A DNA stretch of 64,000 nt from an uncultured Pelagibacteraceae bacterium (GTDB lineage Bacteria; Pseudomonadota; Alphaproteobacteria; Pelagibacterales; Pelagibacteraceae), in NCBI GenBank assembly GCA_902608975.1, contig CACLQI010000003.1, positions 1 to 64,000 on the forward strand. The letters are read 5' to 3'. Positions 38,810-51,326 of the stretch are shown in pieces; the stretch's first letter is position 1, and every line of letters starts with the position of its first letter. The position numbers and the translations under genes are program-made. The notes under the pieces are model-generated. The model was given only the letters and a program-made list of their open reading frames with translations, did no database searches and was not told where the DNA came from.

Positions 38810-39370
38810 TTACAATGATTTAAAGCTTATAATTTTATCTGGATTGTCTACAGAACCATTTTTATTTTCATCACCACGTTTAATTTTATCTACGTGTTCC
38901 ATTCCCTCTATTACTTTACCAAAAACTGTATATTGACGATCCAAAAAAGGAGCCGCCTTAAAACATATAAAAAATTGACTATTTGCACTATTTGGGTCTT
39001 GTGATCTAGCCATTGATAAAGTTCCTCTGTCATGCGGTAAGTTATTAAATTCTTGATTTAGGTTAGGTAGGTCTGATCCACCAGTGCCAGCTCTATTCAG
39101 GTCAAAATCACTATTAGAAGAGTTTCCAAATTTGACATCACCTGTTTGGGCCATAAATCCATCTATAACTCTATGAAAAACAACATTATCATACTTTCCA
39201 TCGTTAGCTAATTTTTTTATTCTCTGAACATGATTTGGTGCTACATCTGGAAATAATTCAATTTTTACTTCTCCATCTTTTAACTTTAATATCATTGTGT
39301 TTTCTCCTCCCATTGAGTTGTTTGTTGTTAATATGAATATAATTAATAGCCTTAATAAAAAATTAATCAT
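38810..39370 (-). CDS. Peptidyl-prolyl cis-trans isomerase (cyclophilin type)
   Basis: YDNVVFHRVIDGFMAQTGD...GTLSMARSQDPNSANSQFFICF. Confidence 0.93.
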   Translation of the reverse strand: MINFLLRLLIIFILTTNNSMGGENTMILKLKDGEVKIELFPDVAPNHVQRIKKLANDGKYDNVVFHRVIDGFMAQTGDVKFGNSSNSDFDLNRAGTGGSDLPNLNQEFNNLPHDRGTLSMARSQDPNSANSQFFICFKAAPFLDRQYTVFGKVIEGMEHVDKIKRGDENKNGSVDNPDKIISFKSL

Positions 39371-39857
39371 ATTTAAGCTTTAATGCTTTAATGGTACTCT
39401 TGGTAGTAAATTTTTTAACATCTCCACCTAATGATATTATTTCTTTAACAAAGTTAGATGATATAATTTGATTTTCAACATTAGACATTAGAAAAATTGT
39501 CTCTATTGAGTTGTTTAGTTTTCTGTTCATACCAGCTAACTGAAATTCATATTCAAAATCTGAAACTGCTCTTAATCCTCTTAAAATAATATTAGAATTA
39601 TACTTTTTACATAAATTTGTAGTAAGTGATTTAAATGAAATAACTTGGATTTTTTTTTTACTTAGTTTTAAATCAGAATATAATGCTTTTTTAACAATAT
39701 TAATTCTTTCTTCTGAATCAAAAAGATAATTTTTGTTATTAATATCAGATATAGCAACTACAATAGTATCAACAATTTTTAAAGCCTTTTTAATTACATC
39801 AATATGTCCATATGTAATTGGATCAAATGTACCTGGATATATTGCTCTTTTTTTCAT
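39363..39857 (-). CDS. coaD: Pantetheine-phosphate adenylyltransferase
   Basis: AIYPGTFDPITYGHIDVIKKAL...RGLRAVSDFEYEFQLAGMNRKL. Confidence 0.95.
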   Translation of the reverse strand: MKKRAIYPGTFDPITYGHIDVIKKALKIVDTIVVAISDINNKNYLFDSEERINIVKKALYSDLKLSKKKIQVISFKSLTTNLCKKYNSNIILRGLRAVSDFEYEFQLAGMNRKLNNSIETIFLMSNVENQIISSNFVKEIISLGGDVKKFTTKSTIKALKLKYD

Positions 39858-42436
39858 TACAGTAAGTTATCATCAATTTTTATAGCTGAAACAACTTTTT
39901 CATCTCCTGATAATTTTATAATTCTTACACCTTGAGTATTTCTACCAGCAACTCTTATTTCTTTAACAGCTACCCTTATAACTCTACCTTTGTTTGTGGA
40001 TATTAATATTTCATCACCTTCATTTACTGGAAAGGATGATGATACATTACCATTTCTATCTGAGTTCACTATTCCAATAATACCTTTTCCGCCTCTATTT
40101 GTAGTTCTAAAATCATAATGAGATGTTCTTTTACCAAATCCATTTACTGTAATTGAAAAAATAAATTTTTCTTTTGCTTTTAATTCTGATTTATCATTTT
40201 TATTTAATTTACCATTTTTTTTATTTACATCTTGATCAATGATTGACAATGACACAATTGAGTCATTATTAGATAAATTTATTCCTTTTATACCTTTTGA
40301 AGATCTGCCTTTAAAAATTCTCAATTTTTTTGAATCAAACCTAATACATTTTCCATTAAATGTACTTAATATTATGTCCTGGTCTTCTCGACATATTTTT
40401 ACACCAACAATTTTATCATTTGTATCTAATTTCATTGCAATTTTTCCAGATGTATTGATTGATGAAAAGTCTTCTAAATTGTTTTTTCTAACTTTTCCCT
40501 TAGAAGTGGCAAAAACTATACAAAGATTTTTCCAATCAGACTCATCGTCAGGAAAAGGCATTATAGAGCTAATTGATTGATGATTTTTTAAAGGCAAAAT
40601 ATTAAACAAAGATTTACCTTTTGAAGAAGAAGATCCTTCCGGTATTTTCCAAGCTTTAATTTTATAAACAAGTCCTTCAGTTGAAAAAAATAGAACTGGC
40701 GTATGTGTATTTACTGACAATGTCTGAACAACAGAGTCTTCGTCTCTCGTTTTAATGCCCGATTTTCCTTTGCCACCTCTTTTTTGTTGTTTGACACTAC
40801 TTAGGGCGCCTCTTTTAATATAACCTTGTAAAGTTACTGTTATTATAACCGCTTCTTTTTGTATAGTTTCTTCTATATCATAATTTAAAACAGCATCTAT
40901 AATTTGAGTTCTTCTTGGTACAGAAAATTTTTCCTTAATACTTTTTAATTCATTGCTTATTACTCTCAAAAGTTCTTTTTTAGAATTTATAATTTTTTTA
41001 AACTGATCAATTAATTCAGAAAGTTTTTTAATTTCAGTTTCTATTTCATTTATACCAAGTGCTGTAAGCTTTTGAAGTCTTAACTCTAAAATTGAGTTTA
41101 CTTGATCATTAGATAAAGAATAAATATTTTTTGATTTTTTTTCATTAACTAAATTAATTAATTTAAGAGATTTATTAATTTTCCATTTCATTTGAAGTAG
41201 TTTCTCTTTAGCTTCGTCAGGATTTTTTGAATTTCTAATTATTTTTATAACTTTATCTAAATTTTCAACACTTACAGATAAACCAATCAATATATGTGCC
41301 CGATCTTCTGCTTTTTTTAAGTCAAATTTAGTTTTTTTAATTACTACATCTTCTCTAAATTTTAAAAAATTTTCTAAGAATTCTTTTAGATTACATGTTT
41401 TTGGTTTGTTATCTACGATTGCTAAAGTGTTAAAACCAAAAGAACTTTCAATAGAAGTAAATTTAAATAATTGTCTTTTAACAGTTTCAGGTTCAGTATT
41501 TGATCTTAAATCTATTGCAACTCTTATTCCTTCTCTATTAGACTCATCGCGTATATCTCTTATTCCTTCAATTTTTTTATCTCTTACAAGCTCTGCTATT
41601 CTTTCATTAAGAACAGATTTGTTAACTTGATACGGTATAGATGAGATTACCAAGCGTTCTCTTCCATTTTTCATTTGTTCAATTTTTATATCTCCTCTAA
41701 TTTTAAATGAACCTCGACCACTTTTGTAACCTTCTTTAATTATATTTTTTCCAATAATTATTCCACCTGTTGGAAAATCAGGTCCTGGTATATGTTTCAT
41801 TAGCTCATTTAACTTAATATCTTTATTTTCAATAAGAGCCAAAGTTCCATTAATAACTTCTCCTAAGTTGTGAGGTGGTATGCTTGTTGCCATACCAACA
41901 GCAATACCTCCAGCACCATTGACTAAAAGATTTGGAAATTGCGCTGGTAAAACTGATGGTTCTTTTTCTGTTTCGTCATAATTGCTTTTAAATTCTATTG
42001 TTTGTTTATCAATGTCGTCTATTAAAAATTGTGAAACTTTTGAAAGTCTAGTTTCTGTATATCTCATAGCTGCTGCAGGATCACCATCAACCGAACCAAA
42101 ATTACCTTGTCCATCAACCAAAGGTAAGCTCATTGAAAAATCTTGAACCATTCTTACTAGTGCGTCATACACTGATTGATCACCATGCGGATGATATTTA
42201 CCAATTACATCTCCTACAATTCTTGCAGATTTTCTATATTGTTTAGACCAATCATATCCACCTTTGTGCATTGCATATAAAATTCTTCTATGTACTGGTT
42301 TTAAACCATCTCTGACATCAGGAAGAGCTCTACTAATAATTACACTCATTGCATAAGACAAATAAGACGAGCTCATTTCCTCATGCATTGATATTAACTT
42401 AATTTTCTTATCTTTTATTATTTCGTTTTTTTGCAT
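39857..42436 (-). CDS. gyrA: DNA gyrase subunit A
   Basis: [33 protein letters not shown]...[32 protein letters not shown]. Confidence 0.97.
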   Translation of the reverse strand: MQKNEIIKDKKIKLISMHEEMSSSYLSYAMSVIISRALPDVRDGLKPVHRRILYAMHKGGYDWSKQYRKSARIVGDVIGKYHPHGDQSVYDALVRMVQDFSMSLPLVDGQGNFGSVDGDPAAAMRYTETRLSKVSQFLIDDIDKQTIEFKSNYDETEKEPSVLPAQFPNLLVNGAGGIAVGMATSIPPHNLGEVINGTLALIENKDIKLNELMKHIPGPDFPTGGIIIGKNIIKEGYKSGRGSFKIRGDIKIEQMKNGRERLVISSIPYQVNKSVLNERIAELVRDKKIEGIRDIRDESNREGIRVAIDLRSNTEPETVKRQLFKFTSIESSFGFNTLAIVDNKPKTCNLKEFLENFLKFREDVVIKKTKFDLKKAEDRAHILIGLSVSVENLDKVIKIIRNSKNPDEAKEKLLQMKWKINKSLKLINLVNEKKSKNIYSLSNDQVNSILELRLQKLTALGINEIETEIKKLSELIDQFKKIINSKKELLRVISNELKSIKEKFSVPRRTQIIDAVLNYDIEETIQKEAVIITVTLQGYIKRGALSSVKQQKRGGKGKSGIKTRDEDSVVQTLSVNTHTPVLFFSTEGLVYKIKAWKIPEGSSSSKGKSLFNILPLKNHQSISSIMPFPDDESDWKNLCIVFATSKGKVRKNNLEDFSSINTSGKIAMKLDTNDKIVGVKICREDQDIILSTFNGKCIRFDSKKLRIFKGRSSKGIKGINLSNNDSIVSLSIIDQDVNKKNGKLNKNDKSELKAKEKFIFSITVNGFGKRTSHYDFRTTNRGGKGIIGIVNSDRNGNVSSSFPVNEGDEILISTNKGRVIRVAVKEIRVAGRNTQGVRIIKLSGDEKVVSAIKIDDNLL

Positions 42437-42441
42437 AAAAA

Positions 42442-42900
42442 CTAAAAAGGAATATCATCATCTAAATCGTTAGATGATTGAGGAATATCTTCTAAACTTT
42501 TTGAGGTACCTTGATTTTTATCGTTCTGTATAGAACCACCTGATGCTCCACCACCAAGCATTGTAAGAGATGAATTATAACCTTGTATTATAATTTCAGT
42601 GGAATACTTGTCTTGGCCTGATTGTTCATCCTTCCACTTTCTAGTAGAGAGCTGCCCTTCTATATAAATTTGAGCACCTTTTTTTAGATATTGTTGGACT
42701 ACATTTACTAAACCTTCATTAAATACAACTATACGGTGCCACTCAGTTTTTTCTTTTTTTTCGCCTGTATTCTTATCTTTCCAAGATTGGCTAGTGGCTA
42801 AACTTAATCGAGCCACACTTTTACCGTTAACCATTTGTTTTATTTCGGGATCTGCGCCTAAACGACCAATTAATAATACTTTATTTAAACTTCCAGCCAT
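42442..42900 (-). CDS. ssb: Single-stranded DNA-binding protein
   Basis: [18 protein letters not shown]...acidic tail ending DDDIPF. Confidence 0.95.
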   Translation of the reverse strand: MAGSLNKVLLIGRLGADPEIKQMVNGKSVARLSLATSQSWKDKNTGEKKEKTEWHRIVVFNEGLVNVVQQYLKKGAQIYIEGQLSTRKWKDEQSGQDKYSTEIIIQGYNSSLTMLGGGASGGSIQNDKNQGTSKSLEDIPQSSNDLDDDIPF

Positions 42901-42990
42901 AATATTTTAATATTTTTAAATTAATGATGTACAATTATACCATAATTTTAATCTCATTATTAATTTAATTAAATTTATGCAACAAGAATT

Positions 42991-45867
42991 ATGCAAAAAA
43001 AGATAGTTATTAAGGGCGCAAAAGAACATAATTTGAAGAATATTTCTTTGGAGCTTCCTAAAGATCAGTTTGTAGTAATAACTGGTCTTTCTGGGTCAGG
43101 AAAATCATCATTAGCTTTTGACACAATATACGCAGAAGGTCAAAGAAGATATGTTGAAAGTTTATCAGCTTACGCGAGACAGTTTTTGGATAAAATGAAA
43201 AAGCCTAATGTTGATTTAATTGAAGGATTAAGTCCAGCTATTTCTATTGAGCAAAAAAATACTTCAAAAAATCCTAGGTCTACTGTTGCAACAGTAACAG
43301 AAATTTACGATTATATGAGAGTCTTATATGCTAGAGTTGGAACTCCATATTCTCCTTTCACAGGCAAACCTATTGTATCTCAAACTATATCACAAATAGT
43401 TGATAAAATTAAAAAACTACCAAAAAAGTCAACAATCTATTTGTACTCACCTGTTGTTAGGGGTCGTAAGGGTGAATATAAAAAGGATATATTAGGGTAC
43501 AAAAAAAGAGGATTTAGAAAAATTAAAATAGACAATACTTTATATGATATTGATAAAGTTCCAGAACTTAATAAAAAAGTTAAACACGATATTTCAATAT
43601 TAGTTGATAGAATTGTTTTAAATTCAGATTTAGGAAACAGATTAGCTGAAAGTATTGAATCATCAATAAATCTTTCTAATGGACTTCTTTTTGTTGAGTA
43701 TGAAAATGAAACTTTACCCAAAAAATTTAGGAAAATAGAAAAAATAATATTTTCAACAAAATTTGCGTGTCCAGAAAGTGGTTTTACAATTGAAGAAATT
43801 GAACCAAGGCTGTTTTCTTTTAATAGTCCTTATGGAGCATGTGAAGAATGTGAGGGTATAGGTATCAAGCTTAATGTTGACCCTAATTTAGTAATACCTG
43901 ATGAAAAAAAAACTATTGCCGAAGGCGCTATTGAACCTTGGTCAAAAAGCACAACAATGTACTATGCTCAAACATTATCTTCGTTAGCGAAGCATTATAA
44001 TTTTTCATTAGATGAAAAGTGGAATAAAATAAATAAAAAAATTAAAGATATAATATTATTTGGTTCTGATGATGAAGAAATTAAATTTTCTTATGATGAT
44101 GGGTATGAAAAATATTCATATAAAAAAACTTTTGAGGGTGTAATAAACAATCTTGAAAGAAGATATCTTGAAACTGATAGTGACTGGAAAAGAGAAGAAA
44201 TTGCACAATATCAATCAGACTCAGATTGTGAAAAGTGTAATGGACAGAGGTTAAAAGATGAAGCTTTATGTGTAAAAATTGATGGTTTAAATATAAGCCA
44301 AGTTGCTGAAAAATCTATTTTAGATGCAACATCATGGTTTGAAAGCCTCAACACTAAACTTACTCAAATACAATTAAAGATTGCTGAACATATATTAAAA
44401 GAAATTAACGAAAGATTGAATTTTTTATTAAACGTAGGTTTGGATTATTTAACCTTATCCAGAGTATCTGGAACTTTATCTGGAGGTGAAGCACAGAGAA
44501 TTAGATTGGCATCCCAAATTGGTTCTGGACTTACGGGTGTTTTATACGTTTTGGATGAACCATCAATTGGATTGCATCAAAAAGATAATGTTAAACTAAT
44601 TAATGCACTTAAACGATTAAGAGATTTAGGAAATACAGTTATTGTTGTTGAACATGATACAGAGACAATGGAAAATGCAGATCACATTATTGATTTAGGA
44701 CCTGAGGCTGGAAACAAAGGCGGAGAAATTGTTGCTCAAGGAACTTTTAGTGAAGTGGTAAAAAATCCTAACAGTATAACTGGAAAATATTTATCAAATA
44801 AATTATATATTCAAATACCAAACAAGAGAAGACTAGCAAAAAATGGTAGATTTTTAGAAATCAATGGAGCTACGGGGAACAATTTAAAAAATATAAACTT
44901 AAAAGTTCCTTTGGGTAGTTTTACTTGCGTTACTGGAGTATCTGGTAGTGGTAAATCGACATTAATACTTCAAACTTTGTATAACGCTTTAAATCTGACT
45001 CTTAATAATAATAAATCTAGAAAAGTACCAAAACCTTTCAAAGGATTTAAAGGTATCGAGCTAGTTGATAAAGTAATAAATATCGATCAATCACCAATTG
45101 GTAGGACACCAAGATCAAATCCTGCTACTTACACTGGAGCGTTTGGTCCAATAAGGGATTGGTTTACAGGACTTCCTGAATCTAAAAGCAGAGGATATAA
45201 ACCAGGTAGATTTTCTTTTAATGTTAAGGGTGGAAGGTGCGAAGCATGTGAAGGTGATGGAGTAATTACATATGAAATGCATTTTTTACCAGATGTTTAT
45301 ATACAATGTGATGAATGTAAGGGTACAAGATATAATAGAGAAACATTAGAAATTAAATTCAAAGACAAAAGTATTGCCGATGTTTTGAATATGACTGTTG
45401 ATGAGGGGTGTGAGTATTTTGAAAATATTTCAAATATAAAAACTAAATTACTAACTCTTAAAAAAGTTGGATTAGGATATATAAAAATTGGCCAACAAGC
45501 TACGACTTTATCTGGTGGTGAAGCTCAAAGAATTAAATTAGCCAAAGAACTTTCTAAAAGATCAACCGGTAGAACAATGTATATTTTAGATGAACCTACT
45601 ACTGGTCTTCATCAACATGACATAAAAAAACTTTTAGAAATTTTGCATACTTTTGTCGCATTAGGAAATACTGTCGTTGTAATTGAACATAACTTAGATG
45701 TTATTAAAACCGCAGATTATATTGTTGATATGGGTCCAGATGGTGGTGTAAAAGGTGGAAAAATAATTGCCGAAGGTAAACCTGAGGAAATTTGTGAAAT
45801 TAAAGACAGTTATACGGGTAGTTTTTTAAAGCCTATGTTAAATAACAAATTTAAAAAAACTGCTTAA
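42991..45867 (+). CDS. uvrA: Excinuclease ABC subunit A
   Basis: [58 protein letters not shown]; zinc-finger Cys pairs; two ABC signatures. Confidence 0.97.
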   Translation: MQKKIVIKGAKEHNLKNISLELPKDQFVVITGLSGSGKSSLAFDTIYAEGQRRYVESLSAYARQFLDKMKKPNVDLIEGLSPAISIEQKNTSKNPRSTVATVTEIYDYMRVLYARVGTPYSPFTGKPIVSQTISQIVDKIKKLPKKSTIYLYSPVVRGRKGEYKKDILGYKKRGFRKIKIDNTLYDIDKVPELNKKVKHDISILVDRIVLNSDLGNRLAESIESSINLSNGLLFVEYENETLPKKFRKIEKIIFSTKFACPESGFTIEEIEPRLFSFNSPYGACEECEGIGIKLNVDPNLVIPDEKKTIAEGAIEPWSKSTTMYYAQTLSSLAKHYNFSLDEKWNKINKKIKDIILFGSDDEEIKFSYDDGYEKYSYKKTFEGVINNLERRYLETDSDWKREEIAQYQSDSDCEKCNGQRLKDEALCVKIDGLNISQVAEKSILDATSWFESLNTKLTQIQLKIAEHILKEINERLNFLLNVGLDYLTLSRVSGTLSGGEAQRIRLASQIGSGLTGVLYVLDEPSIGLHQKDNVKLINALKRLRDLGNTVIVVEHDTETMENADHIIDLGPEAGNKGGEIVAQGTFSEVVKNPNSITGKYLSNKLYIQIPNKRRLAKNGRFLEINGATGNNLKNINLKVPLGSFTCVTGVSGSGKSTLILQTLYNALNLTLNNNKSRKVPKPFKGFKGIELVDKVINIDQSPIGRTPRSNPATYTGAFGPIRDWFTGLPESKSRGYKPGRFSFNVKGGRCEACEGDGVITYEMHFLPDVYIQCDECKGTRYNRETLEIKFKDKSIADVLNMTVDEGCEYFENISNIKTKLLTLKKVGLGYIKIGQQATTLSGGEAQRIKLAKELSKRSTGRTMYILDEPTTGLHQHDIKKLLEILHTFVALGNTVVVIEHNLDVIKTADYIVDMGPDGGVKGGKIIAEGKPEEICEIKDSYTGSFLKPMLNNKFKKTA

Positions 45868-45897
45868 GTTTTTTGATGGTTTGTGTATAATTAATCT

Positions 45898-46500
45898 ATG
45901 GGAAATCTTTTATCTTCATTACCAAAAACAATACATGCATCTCTTGGATTAGCAATTCTACTTTTTTTAGGCCTATTCTTCGGAAATGATGGTTTTGAAT
46001 TTGATAGATATTTTTGGAGCTGGTTATTTAGATTTATTCATGTAGTTGTTGCGATTATGTGGATAGGCTTACTTTGGTATTTTAACTTTGTTCAAATACC
46101 CAATATGCCTAAAATACCTGACGAACAAAAACCTGCTATAGGAAAGGTTATTGCGCCTGCAGCTTTGTTTTACTTTAGATGGGCTGCGTTATTAACAATA
46201 ATATCAGGTCTAATACTAGGATATCTAAACGGATATCTTCACGAAGCAATGACACTAGGAATTGGATCAGGTGGTGGAAAAAATACAGCTATAGGTATTG
46301 GTATGTGGCTTGGTTTAATTATGGCATTTAATGTGTGGTTTGTAATTTGGCCAAACCAAAAAAGAGCTTTGGGTATAGTCGAATGTGAGCCCGATAAAAA
46401 AGCAAAATCAGCAAGAACTGCAATGCTGTTTTCTAGAACAAATACATTGCTTTCTTTACCAATGCTATTGTCTATGGTAGCAGCACAAAACCTTTATTAA
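45898..46500 (+). CDS. PuuD/urate-oxidase-N-terminal-like integral membrane protein
   Basis: FDRYFWSWLFRFIHVVVAIMWIGLLWYFNFVQIPNMPKIP...GMWLGLIMAFNVWFVIWPNQKRALGIVE. Confidence 0.75.
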   Translation: MGNLLSSLPKTIHASLGLAILLFLGLFFGNDGFEFDRYFWSWLFRFIHVVVAIMWIGLLWYFNFVQIPNMPKIPDEQKPAIGKVIAPAALFYFRWAALLTIISGLILGYLNGYLHEAMTLGIGSGGGKNTAIGIGMWLGLIMAFNVWFVIWPNQKRALGIVECEPDKKAKSARTAMLFSRTNTLLSLPMLLSMVAAQNLY

Positions 46501-47396
46501 TCTTTATCTTCTTTTAAAATAGTTTTTTGAGATACTCGAAGAAAAACTAGTATTGGATTTGCTATATATATTGATGAATAAGTTCCAAAAAAAACTCCTA
46601 GTATCATTGCAAAGGAAAAACCTTTTAATATTTCACCGCCAAAGAAAAATATAGAAAATAATGCTAATAAAGTAGTAGCAGAAGTAATTATAGTTCTGGA
46701 TAATGTTTCGTTAATTGAAATATTTGTAAGTTCAAATATTTTAATATCTGAATATTTTTTGAGATTTTCTCTAACTCTGTCAAAAATTACGACTGTATCG
46801 TTCATTGAATATCCAACAATAGTTAAGACAGCAGCGACTATAGACAAGTTTATTTCTAAGCTTAAAAGTGAAAAAATTCCTAAAGTAATTAGAACATCGT
46901 GAAATAAAGCAACTATAGCACCCAAACTAAATTGCCATTCAAAACGTATCCATATGTAAATTAACATAGCAACTAATGATAGTCCTATGGCAATAATACC
47001 TGATTTTAATAATTCAGAACTTACTTTTGGGCCAACATTTTCAACTCTTCTGAATTCGAATCCATTGCCTAATGAAGTAGATAATTTTTTTTTTATTTTG
47101 GATATAAAATTAGGATCATTAAAATTTTTTTTTTCAAATTTAATTAAATAATCACTATCTGTGCCAAACTTTTTGACTGACACATCGCCTAGATTTATTT
47201 GATTTAAAGAGTCTCTTATATTTGAGATTTTAATACTATTATCTGTTGTTCTAAGTTCAATTAAAGTTCCACCTTTAAAATCAACACCAAAATTTAAACC
47301 TTTAAACAGAAGCAAAAAAATAGATAAAATAATTAATATAAATGAAATAATGTTGAATAATTTATAAAATCTATTGAAATATATTTTTTTTATCAT
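46497..47396 (-). CDS. secF: Protein translocase subunit SecF
   Basis: GLNFGVDFKGGTLIELR...VGYSMNDTVVIFDRVRENLKK. Confidence 0.95.
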   Translation of the reverse strand: MIKKIYFNRFYKLFNIISFILIILSIFLLLFKGLNFGVDFKGGTLIELRTTDNSIKISNIRDSLNQINLGDVSVKKFGTDSDYLIKFEKKNFNDPNFISKIKKKLSTSLGNGFEFRRVENVGPKVSSELLKSGIIAIGLSLVAMLIYIWIRFEWQFSLGAIVALFHDVLITLGIFSLLSLEINLSIVAAVLTIVGYSMNDTVVIFDRVRENLKKYSDIKIFELTNISINETLSRTIITSATTLLALFSIFFFGGEILKGFSFAMILGVFFGTYSSIYIANPILVFLRVSQKTILKEDKD

Positions 47397-48952
47397 ATTA
47401 ATTTTTCTTTATTTTTATTTTTTATTACATAAATCGATGTCAATAGTCTTGCTATAAAATAGACCGAAAATAAGGTTGTAAAAATACCAACTCCAAGAGT
47501 TACAGAAAAACCTTTTACAGGACCTGACCCCATAAAAAATAAAATAATTGCAGCTAAAAGAGTAGTAATGTTAGCATCAATAACTGCGGTCTTTGATTTT
47601 TCATAGCCACTATCAAAAGCAACTAACTGATTTTTTTCATCTTTTATCTCTTCTTTAATTCTTTCAAAAATTAAAACATTTGCATCAACAGCCATTCCAA
47701 CTGTAAGGATTATACCTGCTATACCAGGTAAAGTTAATGTTGCTTGAAATAAAGTTAAAATTCCAACTAAAAGAAACAAATTTAAAATAAGTGTAATATT
47801 GGCAATTAAACCAAAGATCCTATATTTAAAAATCATAAAACATATTACTAATACAAATCCAATTGCTAATGCAATTACACCAGCATTTATTGAGTCTTGT
47901 CCTAAATCTGGACCAACAGTTCTTTCTTCAATTATATTCAATGGGGCCGGTAAAGCTCCAGACCTTAAGAGAAGGGCAAGGTCAGTTGCTGATTGAAAAG
48001 TGAAATCTCCACTAATTTGTCCTGAACCACTAACTATTGCATCTCTTATAACTGGAGCACTTATAACTTTTCCATCCAAAACTATAGCTAATCTTTTTCC
48101 AATCCCTGTGGAAGTTGCTTTACCAAATCTTTTAGCTCCTACTCTATCAAGATTAAAAGTTACAACTGTTTCATTATTTTGAGTATCCATTGAAGGTTGA
48201 GCATCCAACAAATTATCACCACTCATTATAATTCTTTTGCTAACTATTGCCTCTTCGGAACCATCTTCAAATTCTAATTTTTCTGAACCAAAAGTTTCTT
48301 CAGAACCTTTTATAATAAATCTGAAAGTTAAATTTGCGGTTTTTCCTAATAAATTTTTAATTCTAGATGGATCATCTAATCCAGGAAGCTCAACAACTAT
48401 TCTATCACTTCCTCTTTTAATAATATTAGGTTCATTAGTACCTATCTCATCAACACGTCTTCTAATAGTTTCAAGGGCTTGATCTTGTAAAGAGTTTTTA
48501 ATTTCTACTAATCCATGTTTTGAAAAATTTAATTTAAATAAATTTTTTTCAATAGAAAAAACAAATTTATGAGATTTGTATGTTGGATAATATTGATTGA
48601 TAAAATTATCTTCTTTATCTTCAAGTATTTCTTTGACTTGATTTACTTTATCCTGATTAACCTCAAAAAATAAAGTGTTATCTTCATTAATTTTAAAATT
48701 TTTAAGATTAATTTTTTTTTCTTTAAAAAATTTTTTAAATTCAGATATTGAATTTTGAAGTTTCTGTGTAATTACTGGCGCAGTATCAATTTCTAAAAGT
48801 AAATAAGATCCTCCTTGTAAATCCAGTCCTAAATTTATTTTTTTACTAAATATTAAATTATCAGATTTAATAAAATTAGATAAAAATATTAATACAAAAA
48901 TTAATGTAAATATAGTTATTAGAAAAATTCTAATTTTAGAAAAGTATAACAC
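47393..48952 (-). CDS. secD: Protein translocase subunit SecD
   Basis: INLGLDLQGGSYLLLEID...GTNEPNIIKRGSDRIVVELPGLDDP...GMAVDANVLIFERIKEE. Confidence 0.96.
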   Translation of the reverse strand: MLYFSKIRIFLITIFTLIFVLIFLSNFIKSDNLIFSKKINLGLDLQGGSYLLLEIDTAPVITQKLQNSISEFKKFFKEKKINLKNFKINEDNTLFFEVNQDKVNQVKEILEDKEDNFINQYYPTYKSHKFVFSIEKNLFKLNFSKHGLVEIKNSLQDQALETIRRRVDEIGTNEPNIIKRGSDRIVVELPGLDDPSRIKNLLGKTANLTFRFIIKGSEETFGSEKLEFEDGSEEAIVSKRIIMSGDNLLDAQPSMDTQNNETVVTFNLDRVGAKRFGKATSTGIGKRLAIVLDGKVISAPVIRDAIVSGSGQISGDFTFQSATDLALLLRSGALPAPLNIIEERTVGPDLGQDSINAGVIALAIGFVLVICFMIFKYRIFGLIANITLILNLFLLVGILTLFQATLTLPGIAGIILTVGMAVDANVLIFERIKEEIKDEKNQLVAFDSGYEKSKTAVIDANITTLLAAIILFFMGSGPVKGFSVTLGVGIFTTLFSVYFIARLLTSIYVIKNKNKEKLI

Positions 48953-48969
48953 TTTATATTATATTAATG

Positions 48970-49257
48970 TTATTTTTTTGGTTCCGGAGTATTTAATAGT
49001 CCCTGGATTCCAGTAGATCTAACAACTTCAACCTTAACATCGTCAGATATAGATAATTCAGCTCTATCATTGTCCATAACTCTTTCTACTGTTGCAATAA
49101 TCCCGCCAGAAGTTACAACTTTGTCACCTCTTTTTAAACTTTCAACCATTAGCTTATGATCTTTAACTTTTTTTTGCTGAGGTCTTATTAAAAAGAAATA
49201 AAAAACTACAAATATAAGAATTAGTGGTATGAACTGAGCTATCCCTGAATTTTGCAT
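48970..49257 (-). CDS. yajC: Preprotein translocase subunit YajC
   Basis: FFLIRPQQKKVKDHKLMVESLKRGDKVVTSGGIIATV. Confidence 0.95.
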   Translation of the reverse strand: MQNSGIAQFIPLILIFVVFYFFLIRPQQKKVKDHKLMVESLKRGDKVVTSGGIIATVERVMDNDRAELSISDDVKVEVVRSTGIQGLLNTPEPKK

Positions 49258-49309
49258 TTAACTCCTTATTTTATTTTTTATTTATACTATCTGTATTACT
49301 AAAACAACT

Positions 49310-50569
49310 CTATTTCTTTACTATTTTGTCGAGGTTATTCATATAAGGTTTTAGTGCATTTGGAATAATTATTGAACCATCTGTTTGTTGATAGTTTTCT
49401 AGAATTGCAATTAAAGTTCTACCTACTGCTAAACCACTACCATTTAAAGTTCCTAAAAAAACTGTTTCATTTTTTTTATTTTTGTACCTTGCTTTCATTC
49501 TTCGTGATTGAAATGAGCCACATGAAGAGCAACTAGAAATTTCTCTATATTTATTTTCAGATGGTAGCCAAACTTCAATATCAAAAGTTTTTTCAGCACT
49601 AAATCCCATATCTCCAGATGATAAAATTATTTTTCTATAAGGAAGCTCCAATAAATCTAAAATTTTAGTTGCACAGTTGGTCATCCTATCTAATTCATTT
49701 AAACAATTTTCTGGCTCTACAATGCTTACGAGCTCAACTTTGTAAAATTGATGCTGTCTAATCATACCCTTTGTATCTTTTCCATAGCTACCAGCTTCTT
49801 TTCTAAAACATGGTGTAGATGCAACTACTCTTAGAGGTAATTCGTCTGATTGAAATATTTTATCCTTTCCCATATTTGTTAAAATTACTTCTGCTGTAGG
49901 TATTAAAAATTTACGATCATTTTTATCATCAAATTTAATTTCAAACTGATCATTTTCAAACTTAGGAAGCTGACCAGTGCCATACATTGTGTTTTCAGAA
50001 GCGATTAATGGAGGTGATATTTCTTGATAACCATTTTGATTAACGTGAATATCAATCATAAAATTTGAGATTGCTCTCTCAAGTAATGCCAACTTATCTT
50101 TGACGAAAACAAATCTTGATCCTGTTGTTTTAGATGCTAAATCAAAGTCGAGCATATTTAAGTTTTCACCTAACTCATAGTGTGATTTAGGCTTAAAATT
50201 AAATTTAGGCACATTTCCAGATTTAGAAACTTCTAAGTTTGAATTTTCATCTTTACCAACTGGAACGTCATCTTTTGGTATATTTGGTAATGAAGATAAA
50301 ATATTATCTAATTCAACTTTGGTTTCTTTTTGTTTAGTTTCAAGGATATCTATTTTTTTTGAAATAGATTTTGATTTTTCAAATAATTCTTTATTTTTAG
50401 ATTTAGAAATTTCTTTTTTTTCTTTTTCTAGAGTTTCTTTTTCTTGAATTAGTTTTCTATTATTTTCATCTAATTCTAAAATATTTTTTAAATCTACTTC
50501 TAAAAAGCGTTTTTTTAAGGACTCTTGAAATTGATTTGGATCATTTCTAATATCTTTAATGTTATGCAT
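49310..50569 (-). CDS. serS: Seryl-tRNA synthetase
   Basis: N-terminal coiled coil; CFRKEAGSYGKDTKGMIRQHQFYKVELV; LNGSGLAVGRTLIAILENYQ. Confidence 0.96.
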   Translation of the reverse strand: MHNIKDIRNDPNQFQESLKKRFLEVDLKNILELDENNRKLIQEKETLEKEKKEISKSKNKELFEKSKSISKKIDILETKQKETKVELDNILSSLPNIPKDDVPVGKDENSNLEVSKSGNVPKFNFKPKSHYELGENLNMLDFDLASKTTGSRFVFVKDKLALLERAISNFMIDIHVNQNGYQEISPPLIASENTMYGTGQLPKFENDQFEIKFDDKNDRKFLIPTAEVILTNMGKDKIFQSDELPLRVVASTPCFRKEAGSYGKDTKGMIRQHQFYKVELVSIVEPENCLNELDRMTNCATKILDLLELPYRKIILSSGDMGFSAEKTFDIEVWLPSENKYREISSCSSCGSFQSRRMKARYKNKKNETVFLGTLNGSGLAVGRTLIAILENYQQTDGSIIIPNALKPYMNNLDKIVKK

Positions 50570-51326
50570 TATTTTTTGCTTTCTTTTCGATTATATTTAC
50601 AGAAAATATAGATAATTCATATAAAATTAAAAGCGGTATTGCTAAGCCAATCTGTGTTACTGGATCAGGAGGTGTAAGTATCGCTGCTGCTGTAAAAATG
50701 ATAACAATAACATATTTTCTTCTCTCCTTCAAAAATTGTGAATCAACGACACCAACTCTTGCTAGTAAACTTAAAACTACAGGTAATTGAAAACTTAAAC
50801 CAAATGCAAAAATTAATTTCATAATCAGTGATAAATATTCATTTACTTTAGCTTCCAATTGAATTGGTAAACTTGTGTTAATACCTGTAGACTCAAATGA
50901 TAAAAAAAACTTAATTGCTAGCGGCATAATTAAATAATAAACAAGTATTCCACCTAGAAAAAATAAAATTGGTGTTAAAATTAGATAGGGCAAGATTGCT
51001 GACTTCTCATGTTTGTACAAACCTGGTGCTATAAATTTCCATATCTGCATTAAAATAAAAGGACATGTCACAAAAAAAGCAGCAAAAAATGAGACTTTAA
51101 TATAAGTTAAAAAAGTTTCTTGAAGTGCAGTAAAAATTAATCTTCTTTCTACTTCATCATTTTTTACGGCGTTTGAGTATGGTTCTACTAAAAATCCATA
51201 TAAATATTCAGCAAAAAAATAACAAACTATAAAAAAAACAAACAAAAATATAAAAGAATGAATTAATCTTTTCCTTAATTCAACAAGGTGAGAAATAAAA
51301 CCACCTTCATTATCATTCTTTGTCAT
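50562..51326 (-). CDS. tatC: Sec-independent translocase TatC
   Basis: FISHLVELRKRLIHSF...FTAAAILTPPDPVTQIGLAIPLLILYE. Confidence 0.96.
   Translation of the reverse strand: MTKNDNEGGFISHLVELRKRLIHSFIFLFVFFIVCYFFAEYLYGFLVEPYSNAVKNDEVERRLIFTALQETFLTYIKVSFFAAFFVTCPFILMQIWKFIAPGLYKHEKSAILPYLILTPILFFLGGILVYYLIMPLAIKFFLSFESTGINTSLPIQLEAKVNEYLSLIMKLIFAFGLSFQLPVVLSLLARVGVVDSQFLKERRKYVIVIIFTAAAILTPPDPVTQIGLAIPLLILYELSIFSVNIIEKKAKNNA

Noticed and set aside
40239-41630. Antisense ORFs within gyrA (113 and 74 aa)
   Set aside because: Low-complexity reverse-frame ORFs opposite a highly conserved gene, no family features
42973-42998. Short direct repeat TTATGCAA around the uvrA start as a LexA-type operator
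   Set aside because: Does not match the alphaproteobacterial GAACN7GAAC box; probably chance in AT-rich DNA
48000-48482. Antisense ORFs opposite secD (60 and 81 aa)
   Set aside because: Shadow ORFs of a conserved gene
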